Source: Larix kaempferi
Taxonomy: Eukaryota; Streptophyta; Pinopsida; Pinales; Pinaceae
NCBI GenBank assembly: GCA_027924585.1
Contig: BSBM01002106.1
Location: 1-64,000 of the forward strand
DNA: 64,000 nt
Reading direction: 5' to 3'
Below, piece after piece: positions 52,602 through 64,000 of the stretch. The notes below the pieces were generated by a model. That model did not search any database. It was given only the letters and a program-made list of their open reading frames with translations, and was not told the DNA's origin. Positions within the stretch are counted from its first letter, which is position 1. The number at the start of each line of letters is the position of its first letter. Position numbers and translations under genes: made by a program.

Positions 52602-52880
52602 TTAACGACGAGATTTCTTATCGTTTCTCGCATGTCCCTGAAAAAGTAGAGTAGGTGCAAATTCCCCCAATTTGTGGTCTACCATACGATCTGTTACATA
52701 AATGGGTAAATGTTCCCTCCCATTATGAACAGCAATTGTATGACCGATCATTGCGGGTACAATGACAGAGGCCCGGGACCAAGTCACTATTATCTTCTTT
52801 TCTTCCTTTATGTTTAGATTTTGAATTTTCCTCAATGAATGATTAGCCACAAAAGGATTTTTTTTCAGTGAACGTGCCAT
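52602..52880 (-). CDS. rps19: Ribosomal protein S19
   Basis: A 30S head protein of 92 residues, [19 protein letters not shown]. Ends [19 protein letters not shown] (19 residues). Two further upstream codons (MI) are in frame but not conserved. Confidence 0.95.
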   Translation of the reverse strand: MARSLKKNPFVANHSLRKIQNLNIKEEKKIIVTWSRASVIVPAMIGHTIAVHNGREHLPIYVTDRMVDHKLGEFAPTLLFQGHARNDKKSRR

Positions 52881-52931
52881 GATCAATTACCTTTCTTTCC
52901 TTTTTTTTTTTTTATGGATATCCAACCATTC

Positions 52932-54451
52932 TTACTCACGTCGACGAAGGATTGAAGCATCACTGTATCTATTCCTCTTCCGACTTTTCTTTCCAAGCGC
53001 ACTATAGCCCCAGGGGGTCACGGGTTTTTTCCTGCCAATTGGGGTTCTTCCTTCCCCACCTCCATGAGGATGATCTACAGGGTTCATAGCTACTCCTCTT
53101 ACCTCAGAACGCTTACCTAACCAACGTTTAGCTCCAGCTTTACCGAAACTTCTATTGTTTGCAGTGATATTACCCACTTGTCCAATTGTTGCTGAGCAGT
53201 TCTCAGATATTAAACGAACTTCTCCAGAAGGTAATCTTAATGTGGCCGATCGATCTTCTTTTGCGATCAGTTCTGCTACAGCACCTGCCGCTCTAGCTAA
53301 TTGTCCACCCTTTCCAAGTGTTATTTCTATGTTATGTATAGCCGTGCCTAAGGGCATATTGGTTGAAGTAGATTCTTATTCCGATGAATAAAAATCCCTT
53401 CCCAAACTGTACAAGCCTCTCTCAGGGCATACAGCTTTCTGGATGTATATGAGATGATATTCATTCACATATATTGATTAAATAGAATCGAGATTAGAAA
53501 GGGCCTCTATTTATTGTATTCTCTATGTCCCGATTCTCTACATCCTAGGTCTCTCTATTCCATCATCTGGCTTGTATTCTTTATGTAGCATTCAGAATGA
53601 ATGACTTTATCAAATTACGCTAATACTTTCGTATGTTATGGATAACGTAGGAGGCATATTCAACATCTTTTTATCTTCTCTCTCTTTCTACTTTTTTTCC
53701 TCTCCCCATCTTTTCCTTTTGGGAATTATTACCACTGTCCAGCTCCGAATCTGCCTCTGACCATCAGATCAAATGTGAGTAACTTGTCTTTTTCGAGGGT
53801 GCCTCTATCCCATTTTGTTCATGCTTCGGACAAACAATCTGGTCCTCTCCATATTATCATATCTTCGAAACCAATGATCTGATACGAACAATTTTTGGAT
53901 CCAATCACCTGCTGTCATTTATCCTCAGTTTCCCTTTGGGGTTCGTCCCGTAAAAGTGTCCTAGTTGGATCAGTGATAGATTTATAGGTTTTGCTGTAAA
54001 CCCAATCGGTTGCTTCCGATCACGTGAATTAATAATTCAAACCGCACTCAGAGGTAAGGCATTTCCTATTGATATAGGAGCTTTTGGACCAGAAAGAATA
54101 GTATCTCCAATCATGACCCCTCTGGGATGCAGAATATACATCTTATCGCCATTCTTGTAGTGCACCTTGCAAATGTATGTATGCACTTCGATTAGGGTCG
54201 TATTCTATGGTCACAATTTTTCCCGATATGTTTTCCTTATTCCGTCGAAAATCAATTTGACGATACAGACGCTTGTGACCCCCTCCCCTGTGTCTTACGG
54301 TAATAATTCCTCTTCCATTACGACCTTTCCCACAATGATGCTGTCCAGAGGTCAATTTTTTCTGCGGATCAAACTGCACTCTTCCATCGAAACCTGATAC
54401 AGATCTATTGCGTGTGTCTGGAGTTAAAATTCTATATGAACGGATGGCCAT
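52932..54451 (-). CDS. rpl2: Ribosomal protein L2, intron-split, one frame break in exon 1
   Basis: A core 50S protein. Exon 1 (54451..54048) begins [20 protein letters not shown] and includes [20 protein letters not shown]. Near 54156-54166 four bases too many break the frame (expected a single Cys-Leu pair before VHYKNGDK); the protein then continues through [15 protein letters not shown] in another frame to LPL and the intron (GTGCGGTTTG at 54047). Exon 2 (about 53362..52932) reads [20 protein letters not shown] to [10 protein letters not shown]. Exon 1 is 404 nt, one more than the 403 a clean frame would give. Confidence 0.92.
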
Positions 54452-54471
54452 TTAGTTTCAATTTTGAATTC

Positions 54472-54747
54472 TTATTGTTCTGAAAAGAGTGGAATAGAAT
54501 CACCGGGTTTAAGTGTAATAATCATACGTTTACAACGTATTGGATGTCCTATCATTGACCCTCTCTTTCCTCCTTTTTCAGGGAGGCGATAACTGTTCAT
54601 AGCTATCACTTTCACATTGAAGAAATGCTCAATCCAATTTTTAATCTTTGTTTTGTTCGATTGCGAATCGACGTTAAAAGTATATTGATTCCTTTCTAAT
54701 AGACGAATACTTTTCTCCGTAAGTACTGGATATTTCACTTCATCCAT
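54472..54747 (-). CDS. rpl23: Ribosomal protein L23
   Basis: A 50S protein at the exit-tunnel rim, 91 residues, [20 protein letters not shown] to [13 protein letters not shown]. Intact, and 20 nt upstream of rpl2. First gene of the ribosomal cluster, next to the residual inverted repeat. Confidence 0.95.
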   Translation of the reverse strand: MDEVKYPVLTEKSIRLLERNQYTFNVDSQSNKTKIKNWIEHFFNVKVIAMNSYRLPEKGGKRGSMIGHPIRCKRMIITLKPGDSIPLFSEQ

Positions 54748-54847
54748 AAATTTTTATCCCTCCTCTCGTTTTTCTATTTTTTCTTCCTTTTACCTTTTTT
54801 CCCGTAATGCCTGTAGTTATTATTATATCGAATCATAAACAAATTGA

Positions 54848-54955
<108 letters not shown>

Positions 54956-55101
54956 TACTCTGATGGATTGTTATCGTGTATTGCTTAACTGAACAGTACC
55001 AAGCCTTTCAATAAAATGAAAGGTTTGGTATTCTTCAAATGTTTGTTGTTATCCCTCCTACTTTTTCCCATTCCATAAAGAATGAATATGTGCAGTTCCC
55101 C

Positions 55102-55175
55102 TGCATCCAGCAGGAATTGAACCCGCGAGTTCGCCAATTATGAGTTGGGCGCTTTAACCATTCAGCCATGGATGC
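55102..55175 (-). tRNA. trnI-CAU: tRNA-Ile(CAU)
   Basis: A 74-nt cloverleaf starting GCATCCATGGCTGAATGG, with anticodon CAU (AACTCATAATT); C34 would be modified to lysidine so it reads AUA. Located next to rpl23, its standard partner. Confidence 0.94.
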
Positions 55176-55560
55176 TGGATAAAGATCATCAACATATTCA
55201 TTCTATAATATGAGTATAGACTCAGATCTTAAATTGGGTAGTTCGGGACCCAATCACATTCTTTCTCTCATACTTTATTAATGTAAAGTATTATCAATAG
55301 ACATTCCAGTAACATTTCATTGAATTAACTTTGTAATAAGCCATGGTCGAAACGAACAAGAATATGTGAATCAATTATAATTGATTGTATTGATTGTTCG
55401 GTCCTTTGGTCTTCCACCCGTGGTGGGTGGGAGAATGATGAAGAACTTGACGGAAAAGGGTAAGAATTGAATCTATTTAAAAGGAGTATATTCCTGTTCC
55501 TATTTCCCAAATAGAATACTTTCTGGCTGGATATTTTCATTAATATCTAGCCTCATTCTT
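55176..55560. other. trnI to psi-ndhC spacer
   Basis: 385 bp. It may contain further decayed ndhC 5' sequence, but I can follow similarity only from about 55565. No functional gene seen. Confidence 0.55.
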
Positions 55561-55870
55561 ACCTATTCTTGCATCCTTGATTTCCGGAGCTTTGGCCCCT
55601 ACTGGTCAAGAACCGGACTACTAGTTACGAATCAGGTATCGAACCAATGGAAGATACTTGGATCCGATCTAGGATCATTATATGTTCGCTCCAGTTCTTG
55701 TTGTTCCTAATGTTGGAACAGTCTCCCTTTATTTATGGGCTATGAGTTCTAGTATACAGGGTATATCCACATTTATAGGATCTTCAATTCTCGTGCTTAT
55801 TTTCATCGTTGTTCAGTTCATGCGTGGCAAAAAGGAGCATTGGAATAGTCCTCAGTTTCCGAGTATTCGG
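55561..55870 (+). pseudogene. NADH dehydrogenase subunit 3 remnant
   Basis: Recognisable ndhC sequence: LISGALAPTGQEPDY near 55575, [17 protein letters not shown] after an in-frame TAG (about 55622), then LYLWAM and [19 protein letters not shown] (55730-55810). The 5' end is missing, the frame is broken and it ends in a run of about 15 G at 55869-55883. Non-functional; NDH genes are lost in Pinaceae and Gnetales. Confidence 0.87.
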
Positions 55871-55918
55871 GGGGGGGGGGGGGAGGGAAGTAGAAAATAA
55901 CATAAAGCCAATAATTGT

Positions 55919-56606
55919 CCTATAGAGTTACCTTTACTCGATCAAACAATTTTGAATCCAGGTATTTCAACTACCCCAAACGATCTGTCGAACGAATTGG
56001 GCCAGACTCTCCAGTTTATGGCCGCTCCTTTACGGTACTAGTTGTGGTTCCATCGAATTCGCTTCATTAATAGGTTCGCAATTCGACTCCGATCGTTACG
56101 GTTCGGTACCAAGATCTGGTCCTGGACGAGCTGACCTCATTGTAACAGCGGGGACTGTGACCATGAAAAAGGCTCCTTCTGTAGTGAGATTGATTATACG
56201 AACAAATGTCCGAACCAAAATATGTATATGTAGTTGCCATGGGAGCATGTACTATTACAGAGGAATGTTTGGTACAGATTCTTATAGTACCGTTCGCGGA
56301 GTAGATAAGTTAATTTCTGTGGATGTCTATTCGCCGGGTTGCCCACCTGAACCAGAGGCTATTATAGATGCTATAACGACACTTCGTGAAAGAAAAGAAA
56401 GCTCGATGGATATATGAGGACCGAGCTCCAACAAGGAAAGAAGAAAATATTTCACTATAAATAATAGGTTTCATCATGTTGGATCCAGTATTCATATTGG
56501 GAACTATGATCAAAAGTTATTACATCAATCTTCTGAACCTCAATTCGATTCTACTTTCGAGATACCCTCTGAAACGTTTGGATCTACTTCAACCCTGCAA
56601 TTATAG
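55919..56606 (+). pseudogene. NDH subunit K remnant
   Basis: Degenerate ndh[21 protein letters not shown] (55928 on), [20 protein letters not shown] (56110 on), [38 protein letters not shown] in pieces (56285-56400), and a trace of the C-terminal extension ([16 protein letters not shown], about 56488). It has several frame breaks, and the Fe-S region around the first cysteine pair is disrupted (TSCGS instead of TSCCS). Confidence 0.87.
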
Positions 56607-57104
56607 ATCTATCGTTTGGATAATACATTCCATTTCGGTTCGGACGGGATGAATAGATTCCAACTAGTATCGGAGCCGAATTCTTATCCATTCAATTCTT
56701 CCATATTCCCGGATATGGAAGAGAGATGGATTAACGAATACAAATATTTTATTGACACATCAGAAATGCGCCAATCACGCGCACACGATGTACGAGAACC
56801 AAAAGGAGGATTCGATTGATTTTATACTAGAGCTTATAATAGATTCTATTTCCACCGTAAAATATTGCCCTCTGAGTTCTCGATCCTACTTTTTTATATG
56901 TAAGGAGTATCGGGATTCAATTGGAACGGACAGGGAGGGACAATATGAGCAAAGAAGAGGGAGAGAACAGAATAGATGGATTCATCTATCTATTTTGATC
57001 GGGGTATCTCCGTATGTACATATAGATACGTATCTGTCAATATCCATGTACCCATATCTATCTAGCTAGAATAGATAGATATGGATACATGGATATTGAC
57101 ATCT
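56607..57104. other. psi-ndhK to trnF spacer with long hairpin
   Basis: About 500 bp. ndhJ, which follows ndhK in other plastids, is not recognisable. A 67-codon open frame (56616-56819) has no known relatives. A large inverted repeat lies at 57035-57101. Confidence 0.55.
57035..57101. repeat. Long near-perfect inverted repeat
   Basis: TGTCAATATCCATGTACCCA... near 57036-57064 pairs with ...TGGATACATGGATATTGACA ending at about 57101, with a mismatch near the middle, around a short AT-rich loop. It stands just 3' of trnF (minus strand). Confidence 0.75.
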
Positions 57105-57135
57105 TGCCAGGAACCAGATTTGAACTGGTGGCACG

Positions 57136-57172
<37 letters not shown>

Positions 57173-57177
57173 CCGGC
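57105..57177 (-). tRNA. trnF-GAA: tRNA-Phe(GAA)
   Basis: A 73-nt cloverleaf starting GCCGGGATAGCTCAGTTGG, anticodon context GGACTGAAAATCC, ending GGTTCCTGGCA. Paired with trnL-UAA as in nearly all plastids. Confidence 0.95.
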
Positions 57178-57551
57178 TCTTCCCTGTGGATCATCCTGGT
57201 ACAAGGTTTGAACTTGTGTCAACTAAAAATAAGGAAAAAAAGGATTTTTCCTAGTTTTTAGAATAATCTTTATTATTTTCGATCTGGAAGCCACTAATAT
57301 GATAAAAAATTGACTGCGATCGAATAATTTCCAAATGATATCATCTATGTGGATCATATATCACAAAATGATTTTATCATATGATCAACTGATCAACCCA
57401 ACTTTTCATAAGATGGATGGAAAGATTCATGTTCTAATTTCTTCTCTTCATGAATAAATAAAATAGTGAGGTAAAAGAATCGAGAAGTGAGAATGGATTC
57501 GAACTAACGGAATTGGAGAAAATAGATCAGTCGTTCGGGAACGAACCTGGG
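57178..57551. other. trnF-trnL spacer
   Basis: 374 bp of AT-rich spacer, the region widely used as the trnL-F marker. A second, partial trnF-like stretch (CCTGGTACAAGGTTTGAACTTG, near 57197-57218) resembles a decayed T-arm copy. No functional gene. Confidence 0.5.
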
Positions 57552-58112
57552 TGGGGATAGAGGGATTTGAACCCTCACGGTCTATAAAGCCAACGGATTT
57601 TCCTCCTACTGCAATTTGCATTGTTGTTGACATTGACACGTAGAATTGGACTCTATCTTTATCCTCGTCCAACCATTAATTCCAAAAACTGATTCAACTC
57701 TCTATCTAGAGTAGATAAGTTCATAATTGGATTACTTAATGTAAAATCATTACTTCAACTCGAATCTGGCATCTATCTTACGAAGAAAATGCTTGGAAGG
57801 ATTCAAGTTCTGATCGCGAGTTTTGTGTTATATAACATTCCCACTTTCGAGGTGTAAATAGAGCGTTCTATAAATACAGTATTGGACCAAATGAGATTCA
57901 TTCGTTAGAATAGCTTCCATTGAGTCTCTGCACCTATCCCCTTCCTATCCTAGGAGAAGAAACCATTGTCTCCATGAACCGGATTTGGCTCAGGATTACC
58001 CATTCAATATATCCCAGGGTTCCCTGGATTTGGAAGCTATCACTTGGTAGGTTTCCATACCAAGGCTCAATTCGATCAAGTCCGTAGCGTCTACCAATTC
58101 CGCCATATCCCC
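57552..58112 (-). tRNA. trnL-UAA: tRNA-Leu(UAA), group I intron
   Basis: The 5' exon is at 58112..58078 (35 nt, GGGGATATGGCGGAATTGG...), ending in the U of the anticodon loop. The group I intron (58077..57602, about 476 nt) starts after GGACTT. The 3' exon is at 57601..57552 (AAAATCCGTTGGC ... ATCCCCA). This is the ancient cyanobacterial-type self-splicing intron. Confidence 0.94.
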
Positions 58113-58529
58113 TTATCAGAGAACGAGATCATACCTTGATCTAATCCTATTATGTAATCTTCATCAGCGTTATTCATTGGATATTTGCTCAATATTGGAT
58201 GAGAGAAATATCATCCCCTACTCCTCTTCTCTCGCCATCTCTATCTCTACCCCAATCGAATATGACTGGGAATCATTATATTATTTCTGCATTTTCAATG
58301 CAATGTTATTATCCTCCCCTAGTCGATTTGGAATAGTGAGTAAAACGATCGATATCAATTGACCCTTACTTCCCTTTTCTTTCCCTTGAAGGAATCTACA
58401 TTCAGACGATGTTCCGTTGTAATTTTAATCTGGATTGCGTCATTGAATCTGATTCGCGCTATAATTGTTAGGATTCCAAAAGAATCTATAGATCTCACGC
58501 CAATGAAATGAGGAGTTATATTCCATTGA
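58113..58529. other. trnL-trnT divergent spacer
   Basis: 417 bp, the trnT-trnL spacer used in phylogenetics. A 61-codon open frame (58177-58362) has no recognisable similarity. No gene called. Confidence 0.55.
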
Positions 58530-58602
58530 GCCTGCTTAGCTCAGAGGTTAGAGCATCGCACTTGTAATGCGATGGTCATCGGTTCGATCCCGATAGCTGG
58601 CT
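58530..58602 (+). tRNA. trnT-UGU: tRNA-Thr(UGU)
   Basis: A 73-nt cloverleaf, GCCTGCTTAGCTCAGAGG, anticodon context CACTTGTAATG, ending ATAGCTGGCT. The fourth acceptor-stem pair is a T-T mismatch; the same position is mismatched in many plastid trnT-UGU genes, so it need not be a defect. Confidence 0.93.
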
Positions 58603-58862
58603 CTTTTCCGTTCCTCTCATTCCCATAATCCACAAAGTTTTGGGAGGATCACGATGGAATGGAGAATACTCTTCCGATTGTTCGTCGGGTCCGTTATGCC
58701 GTGATCACTTACTCCCAACTAGGAACGGGATGAATGATTGGAACTATTAGGATCTTTGGAGAAAGATCTTCATTCTCTATATAAAATAATTCCAGTACTC
58801 GTACGGGTTATACTATCCTTTCTTCTTTCCAGCACTAATTGTTAATTGAATAAGGAGTTTCT

Positions 58863-59467
58863 ATGTCCCGTTATCGGGGACCTCGTTTAAAAATAATACG
58901 TCGTCTGAAAACTTTACCAGGGCTAACTAGTAAAAGACCCAAATACAGAAATGATTCTATAAACCGGTCTTCTTCCAGGAAAATCTCTCAATATCGTATC
59001 CGGCTAGAAGAAAAACAGAAATTGCGTTTTCATTACGGACTAACGGAGCGACAATTACTGAAAATGTTCGTATTGCTAGAAGAGCCAAGGGATCAACGGG
59101 CCAGGTCCTATTGCAATTACTTGAAATGCGTTCGGATAATATTATTTTTCGATTGGGTATGGCTCCCACCATTCCCGGAGCTAGACAATTAGTTAATCAT
59201 GGACATATCCGGGTCAATGACCATATGGTAGATATACCAAGTTACCCTTGCAAACCTCAAGATGAGATTACTATAAGAGATCAACAAAGATTGAGGACTA
59301 TTATTAGGAAGAATATAGATCTGTTACAGAGGGATAAATTGCCAAATCATTTGACTTTTAATTCGTTACAATATAAAGGATTCATCAATCAAATAATAGA
59401 TAGTAAATGGATCAGTTTGAAGATTAATGAATTGCTGGTCGTAGAGTATTATTCCCGTCAAGCTTGA
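58863..59467 (+). CDS. rps4: Ribosomal protein S4, one frame break
   Basis: A primary 16S-binding 30S protein. The start [20 protein letters not shown] is conserved. After LTERQLLK one base is missing near 59065 (CTGAAAATGTTCG where CTGAAATATGTTCG is expected). The rest, [22 protein letters not shown], the S4 domain [15 protein letters not shown] and the end [11 protein letters not shown], follow in another frame. The 605-nt span is one short of 606 (201 residues plus stop). Confidence 0.93.
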
Positions 59468-59779
59468 ATCAAGAATGAAATGAAAAGGAGGGGTTGGGTT
59501 GCTGGACATCTGGAAATTATGTTCTTCTCCCTTCTTTTTCCCCTCCCCAAAGGGGACATTTTATAATCCTTCCGTACGTTACATTAGAATCTTGTTATCC
59601 ACGATACTTTTATTGCTTCTTAAAATGGTCTTTACCTTTCCCATACCACGAACCAATGTTCATTCTATTTTCTATATCACAAATAGAAGGAGATTGATCC
59701 CGGAATTAGGAGATCGTCCTATTGGGATTCAATAGATTGGAAAAACAATGGATGAGAAGAAAATAGTAAGGCGAAGATA
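59468..59779. other. rps4-trnS spacer
   Basis: 312 bp between convergent rps4 and trnS-GGA. No gene; a short purine-rich and T-rich stretch near 59530-59560 only. Confidence 0.5.
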
Positions 59780-59866
59780 CGGAAAGAGAGGGATTCGAAC
59801 CCTCGGTAAGCAGAAGCCTACATAGCAGTTCCAATGCTACGCCTTGAACCGCTCGGCCATCTTTCC
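59780..59866 (-). tRNA. trnS-GGA: tRNA-Ser(GGA)
   Basis: An 87-nt class II tRNA starting GGAAAGATGGCCGAGCGG, anticodon context CATTGGAACTG, ending CTCTTTCCG. Between rps4 and ycf3, its usual place. Confidence 0.95.
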
Positions 59867-60612
59867 TATGAGATCTATCGGTTTTCATTAACAAAATTAG
59901 TAAATAGCAACTTCCTTACAAAGTCTTTTTGTTCGGGTACGAACAGTTCCATCTTTTGGAAAAAAATAGATAATAAATAAGGTAATTATTCAATCTCCCC
60001 CGGAAAGACAAAAGGACATTTTATCAAACTTCCTCCTATTTTAGGAAATCCTCAATCATCCCTGTTGATTTGACGATCTTATTCGGATTGCCTAATCAAT
60101 AATTTTAGACAGATTAATTGATCCATTCCATATGATGATCATATATGGATCTGTAGTGATCGTGTTATCAATTGTATGAGAACTAATTCTTTTGCAATGA
60201 TCCTGTGTCATGCATGATGACCATATTTTTCCCGATATTCCTTTATCTATATGGATATGTGCACACAATTGCTAGGTGAGCATTTCATTCTCATTATGCA
60301 ATGCTCGATCGTTTAACTCTTTCTTTGTTCGGATCATGATCGAACTGGACTTCTCGAGTTTACCGAATCTAGTATTCTTTTAATACGAATCTTTTTTTTT
60401 TCCATTATTATTCATCAATATTACTAATGAACAATTATTGAAAATATTCCCTATCTATTCCCATTTTGAAAAATCAATTGGAATAGATAGAATGAGAACA
60501 TATTTACGATTGTAAGGAAATAAATTTTATGGTATTGTGCACCAGAAAAAATTTCGTTCATGGAATCATTTGCGTAAGGGAATGAAGGAAATTATAAAAT
60601 CTGTAATTGACT
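59867..60612. other. trnS-ycf3 spacer
   Basis: 746 bp between divergent trnS-GGA and ycf3. It should contain the ycf3 promoter; hexamers are not assigned. No coding similarity. Confidence 0.5.
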
Positions 60613-62555
60613 ATGCCTAGATCTCAGAGAAATGACAATTTTATTGATAAGACCTTCACAATTGTAGCGGATATCTTATTGCGAATAATCCCGATGGCTC
60701 CGGGGGAAAAAGAAGCATTTACCTATTACAGAGATGGTGTGATTTGATATTTTTTCCGTTCTTATTTTTTTGGGAAAGAAAAGGTATTCGGGAATAAAAA
60801 TTGGGTAAAATCAAACTTACGCTCAGTGAAGGTGAGTTCTGGAGATAGAACAATTCCTTCTGTCGTGTATCCCCGGTCAATGCAGCCTTAGATGCTCTCA
60901 TCTCCTGAGGATTTTAGTACCGAGCGAAAGGTTACACCTATGCAATAGGCCTTGCTTGTATAGTTTAACCTATCTGATAGGCGCGCATGGGGGGAGAAAG
61001 CACTACGTATGGAAATCAACAACACAAAAGCTTCGTTATAGCCCATATGCATTACCCTTTTCCGAAGGGTAGTGAGAATGGTTGGGACAACAAACATCCA
61101 TCTCGTTTGTACTTCGGATACCCCTATCATGGAACCATCGGAGATTGTTGAAGTGATTAATCCCCGGAGAATACAGGGCGTTAAGAACAAAGAAATTGTT
61201 AGAGGTTCCATTCCTAGTACTAAGATCCTTGGTGTTCGGAAAAGAATCTTTGCAAGAAGGATGGCTAGAGATTCATTGGAAATACACTAGCCCCTGTTAA
61301 TTCATAATATTGGGTCAGAATCTTTTTTCTTTTTTCAATTCCACGGATTACTCCCCGTATTACGTACTGTAAAGAAAGGAGGAGCCGTATGAGGTGGGAA
61401 TCTCATGTACGGTTTTGAAGCGGAGATCATTTCAATGGAATGAACGACCGTAACGGATGTCAGCTCAATCGGAAGGGGAATATGCGGAAGCTTTACAAAA
61501 TTATTATGAAGCTATGCGACTGGAAACTGACCCTTATGATCGAAGTTATATACTATATAATATAGGTCTTGTCCATACAAGTAATGGGGAACATACGAAG
61601 GCTTTGGAATATTATTTTCAAGCATTAGAACGGAACCCATCCTTACCACAAGCTCTTAATAATACGGCCTTGATCTGTCATTACGTGCGGCTATCTGTAC
61701 CATAGAATAACTTAGTTAATAACTACTACGGGTAAGAACAAAAGAAAAGGCTTTCTACATATGCACCGTCCCAAGTAACGGTTTTTATAAGCTGTAGCAA
61801 AAAAAAACATCTCTCATAGGAGCCCGAATATGAATAGATAGATAGAGCCTAAGTATTCCATGGATAAAAAATTAAATTGATGATGGAAGCACCATAAAGA
61901 TCAATTATTGAAAGAAGGTTCGGGCTGATACGATCAAATCTGCTCATTGACAAGAATCAGGAATCAACTTATGTAATAGAGTCGATCTACTAAGCTATTG
62001 AGCAGTGGTGTAGCATCAGATCCTAAAGATGTGAAGTACTCCAGACGGAAAGTACTCTTCAAAAATTCTATATGGAACTGAGATAGTTACCTTGCAAAAA
62101 GACTTTTATTTGGACGATCAATCTGAAGTATATCTCTTCCTATACTTCATCTTTTTGAGGGTAGGAGAAAAGATAGAACCTGATCATTTAATTGATTGGA
62201 AGTGAAATCAGAAACTCATGTCATTTACTTTTTTTGGTCCTTTGGTTAATCTGAACTCCCAATGAATAATCTCCAATCCAAGAATATTTTGGAAATTTGG
62301 GTAGAGGACTAAAGAATAGTTGATTGAGCCGTATGAGGTAGGAAACTCTCAAGTACGGTTCTGAGGGAAGAAAACTTTTCCAAGTGGACCTATCCCGACC
62401 GAGGAGAACAGGCCATTCGACAGGGAGATCCTGAAACTGCGGAGGCTTGGTTCGATCAGGCTGCTGAGTATTGGGAACAAGCTATAGCACTTGCTCCAGG
62501 CAATTACATCGAAGCACAAAATTGGTTAAAGATTACAGGACGCTTTGGAGAATGA
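60613..62555 (+). CDS. ycf3: Photosystem I assembly factor Ycf3 (three exons)
   Basis: A TPR-repeat chaperone that assembles PSI on the stromal thylakoid surface. Exon 1 is 60613-60736 (124 nt, [20 protein letters not shown]), exon 2 61455-61684 (230 nt, [19 protein letters not shown] ... ALICHY) and exon 3 62400-62555 ([17 protein letters not shown] ... TGRFGE). Both introns are group II: GTGTGATTTG after exon 1 and GTGCGGCTAT after exon 2, with domain V-like GAGCCGTATGAGG near 61383 and 62327. The spliced product has 169 residues, the usual size, with no frame break. TPR-like helices are visible in exon 2 ([26 protein letters not shown] region). Confidence 0.94.

Positions 62556-64000
<1,445 letters not shown>

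Noticed and set aside
56616-56819. 67-codon open frame after psi-ndhK
   Set aside because: No recognisable homologue; it lies in a decay zone where short open frames are expected by chance.
58530-58602. trnT-UGU as a pseudogene because of an acceptor-stem mismatch
   Set aside because: All other stems pair, the anticodon and T-loop are standard, and mismatch at the fourth pair is common in plastid trnT-UGU.

Overview
The window is a chloroplast genome segment from a conifer, and the features point to Pinaceae. The evidence is: photosystem, ATP synthase, cytochrome b6f, Rubisco, PEP polymerase and ribosomal-protein genes in plastid clusters; trnR-CCG; psb30 (ycf12); infA and rpl22 retained; clpP without introns; only decayed remnants of ndhC and ndhK; and a short trnI-CAU plus 3'-psbA fragment next to rpl23, the shape of the strongly reduced inverted repeat of Pinaceae. 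The genus cannot be named from this window.

Layout. 1-3.2 kb: trnV-UAC, trnM-CAU, atpE-atpB. 3.9-11.5 kb: rbcL, trnR-CCG, accD, psaI, ycf4, cemA, petA. 12.4-19 kb: psbJ-L-F-E (minus), petL, petG, trnW, trnP, psaJ, rpl33, rps18, then rpl20, the 5' exon of trans-spliced rps12 and clpP (minus). 19-41 kb: a block trnE-trnY-trnD-psbM-petN-trnC-rpoB-rpoC1-rpoC2-rps2-atpI-atpH-atpF-atpA-trnR-UCU-trnG-UCC-psb30-trnS-GCU-psbI. This block sits between clpP and psbB, which are neighbours in the ancestral seed-plant order. 41.5-46.8 kb: psbB-psbT-psbN-psbH-petB-petD. 47-54.7 kb: rpoA and the S10/spc-type ribosomal cluster down to rpl23 (all minus). 54.87-55.2 kb: residual inverted-repeat segment. 55.5-64 kb: psi-ndhC, psi-ndhK, trnF, trnL-UAA, trnT, rps4, trnS-GGA, ycf3, and the 5' part of psaA, which runs off the window.

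Together the genes supply subunits of PSI, PSII, b6f and ATP synthase, Rubisco and acetyl-CoA carboxylase subunits, the plastid RNA polymerase and part of the ribosome, with the tRNAs that decode them.

The most unusual property is that many conserved genes carry frame-breaking single-base indels (rbcL, petN, rpoB, rpoC1, rpoC2, rps2, atpI, atpF, rps4, rpl2), most densely from about 22 to 34.5 kb, while neighbours such as atpA, psbB, rpoA, rps3 and rpl14 are clean. The amino-acid sequence continues in another frame after each break, so sequence error is the simplest reading. No novel defence, mobile or biosynthetic system was found. The real second-look items are the indel cluster, the trnS/trnG/psb30-derived repeat marking a rearrangement junction, the ACG start of petL, and the ndh and psbA remnants.
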